From contig CAJONL010000124.1 of assembly GCA_905235875.1 (NCBI GenBank), positions 1-7,459 on the forward strand: a stretch of 7,459 nt of DNA, read 5' to 3'. This DNA is from an uncultured Bacilli bacterium. Its GTDB lineage: Bacteria > Bacillota_I > Bacilli_A > RF39 > UBA660. Position 1 is the stretch's first letter, and each line of letters begins with the position of its first letter. The notes beneath the pieces are model-generated. The model saw only the letters and a list, made by a program, of their open reading frames with translations, did not search any database and had not been told where the DNA came from. This document shows positions 7,161 to 7,459 of the stretch, one piece after another. The position numbers were made by a program, and so were the translations under genes.

Positions 7161-7459
7161 ATGCGTGATGTTTTAGAAAAAATACATAATTATGCACTTG
7201 AAGAAATAATGGGTGAAAGATTTGGAAGATATTCTAAATATATAATTCAAGATAGAGCAATACCAGATGTTCGTGATGGATTAAAACCTGTTCAAAGAAG
7301 AATTTTATATGGTATGTTTAAAGAACGTAATACTTATGATAAACCATATCGGAAAAGTGCTAAAACAGTTGGACACATTATGGGTAATTACCATCCTCAT
7401 GGTGATAGTTCAATTTATGAAGCTATGGTTCGTATGAGTCAATGGTGGAAACAAAATAC
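7161..7459 (+). CDS. parC: DNA topoisomerase IV subunit A, N-terminal fragment (3' end outside window)
   Basis: The first 99 residues are present, then the window ends. Topoisomerase IV (ParC2ParE2) unlinks daughter chromosomes after replication. The stretch [13 protein letters not shown], then [15 protein letters not shown], is common to type IIA subunits. ParC rather than GyrA is indicated by Y-R-K-S-A-K-T-V-G and by [20 protein letters not shown]; GyrA typically reads A-R-I-V-G and G-K-Y-H-P-H-G-D-S-A with M-A-Q. In the quinolone-resistance region the usual susceptible residues are present: S83 and E87, equivalent to Ser80 and Glu84 of S. aureus GrlA. The catalytic Tyr lies beyond the window. 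ATG 7161 follows GGTGAT by five bases, and the gene has its own strong promoter. parE, often directly upstream of parC, is not there. Confidence 0.95.
   Translation, partial: MRDVLEKIHNYALEEIMGERFGRYSKYIIQDRAIPDVRDGLKPVQRRILYGMFKERNTYDKPYRKSAKTVGHIMGNYHPHGDSSIYEAMVRMSQWWKQN

Noticed and set aside
1..7459. CRISPR arrays, tRNA/rRNA genes, insertion sequences, toxin-antitoxin or defence genes
   Set aside because: I found no regularly spaced repeats, cloverleaf-like sequences, transposase motifs or small paired genes. Nearly all bases are accounted for by six genes and two short gaps.

Overview
The window comes from an AT-rich, low-GC Gram-positive bacterium. By eye GC is roughly a quarter to 30%, lowest in the membrane-protein gene at 896-1783. 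PolC-type DNA polymerase III points to Firmicutes/Bacilli or a Mollicutes-related lineage. Every tryptophan codon I checked is TGG, and each complete gene ends in TAA or TAG, so nothing suggests TGA read as Trp. This argues against Mycoplasma or Spiroplasma, but I cannot name a genus. All genes read on the + strand.

Layout. (1) 1-356 is the 3' end of a RelA/SpoT-type (p)ppGpp synthetase/hydrolase gene. Its stop overlaps the start of dtd (D-aminoacyl-tRNA deacylase, 356-790) by one base. A hairpin terminator overlapping the dtd stop closes this unit. (2) A 105-bp AT-rich gap holds an inverted repeat and a possible promoter. (3) A probable three-gene unit follows: a compact AI-2E-family membrane protein (896-1783), an unrecognised 281-residue protein (1822-2667, TTG start), and polC (2675-7042). 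The polC ribosome site overlaps the preceding stop codon. (4) A 118-bp gap holds an AT-only dyad and a near-consensus sigma-A-type promoter that drives parC (topoisomerase IV subunit A). parC starts at 7161 and runs off the window.

The recognisable genes are housekeeping: stringent response, tRNA proofreading, replication and chromosome decatenation. I see no mobile element, CRISPR array, tRNA, rRNA or defence/toxin module, and no clear evidence of a new multi-gene system. The most interesting item is the unrecognised protein in front of polC. Its second half looks like a zinc-metallopeptidase helix pair whose HExxH residues have been replaced. Its tight coupling to polC and the departure from the usual polC gene order also deserve a look. 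A strand-biased hexamer (TCGAAG, eight copies) is a minor compositional curiosity.
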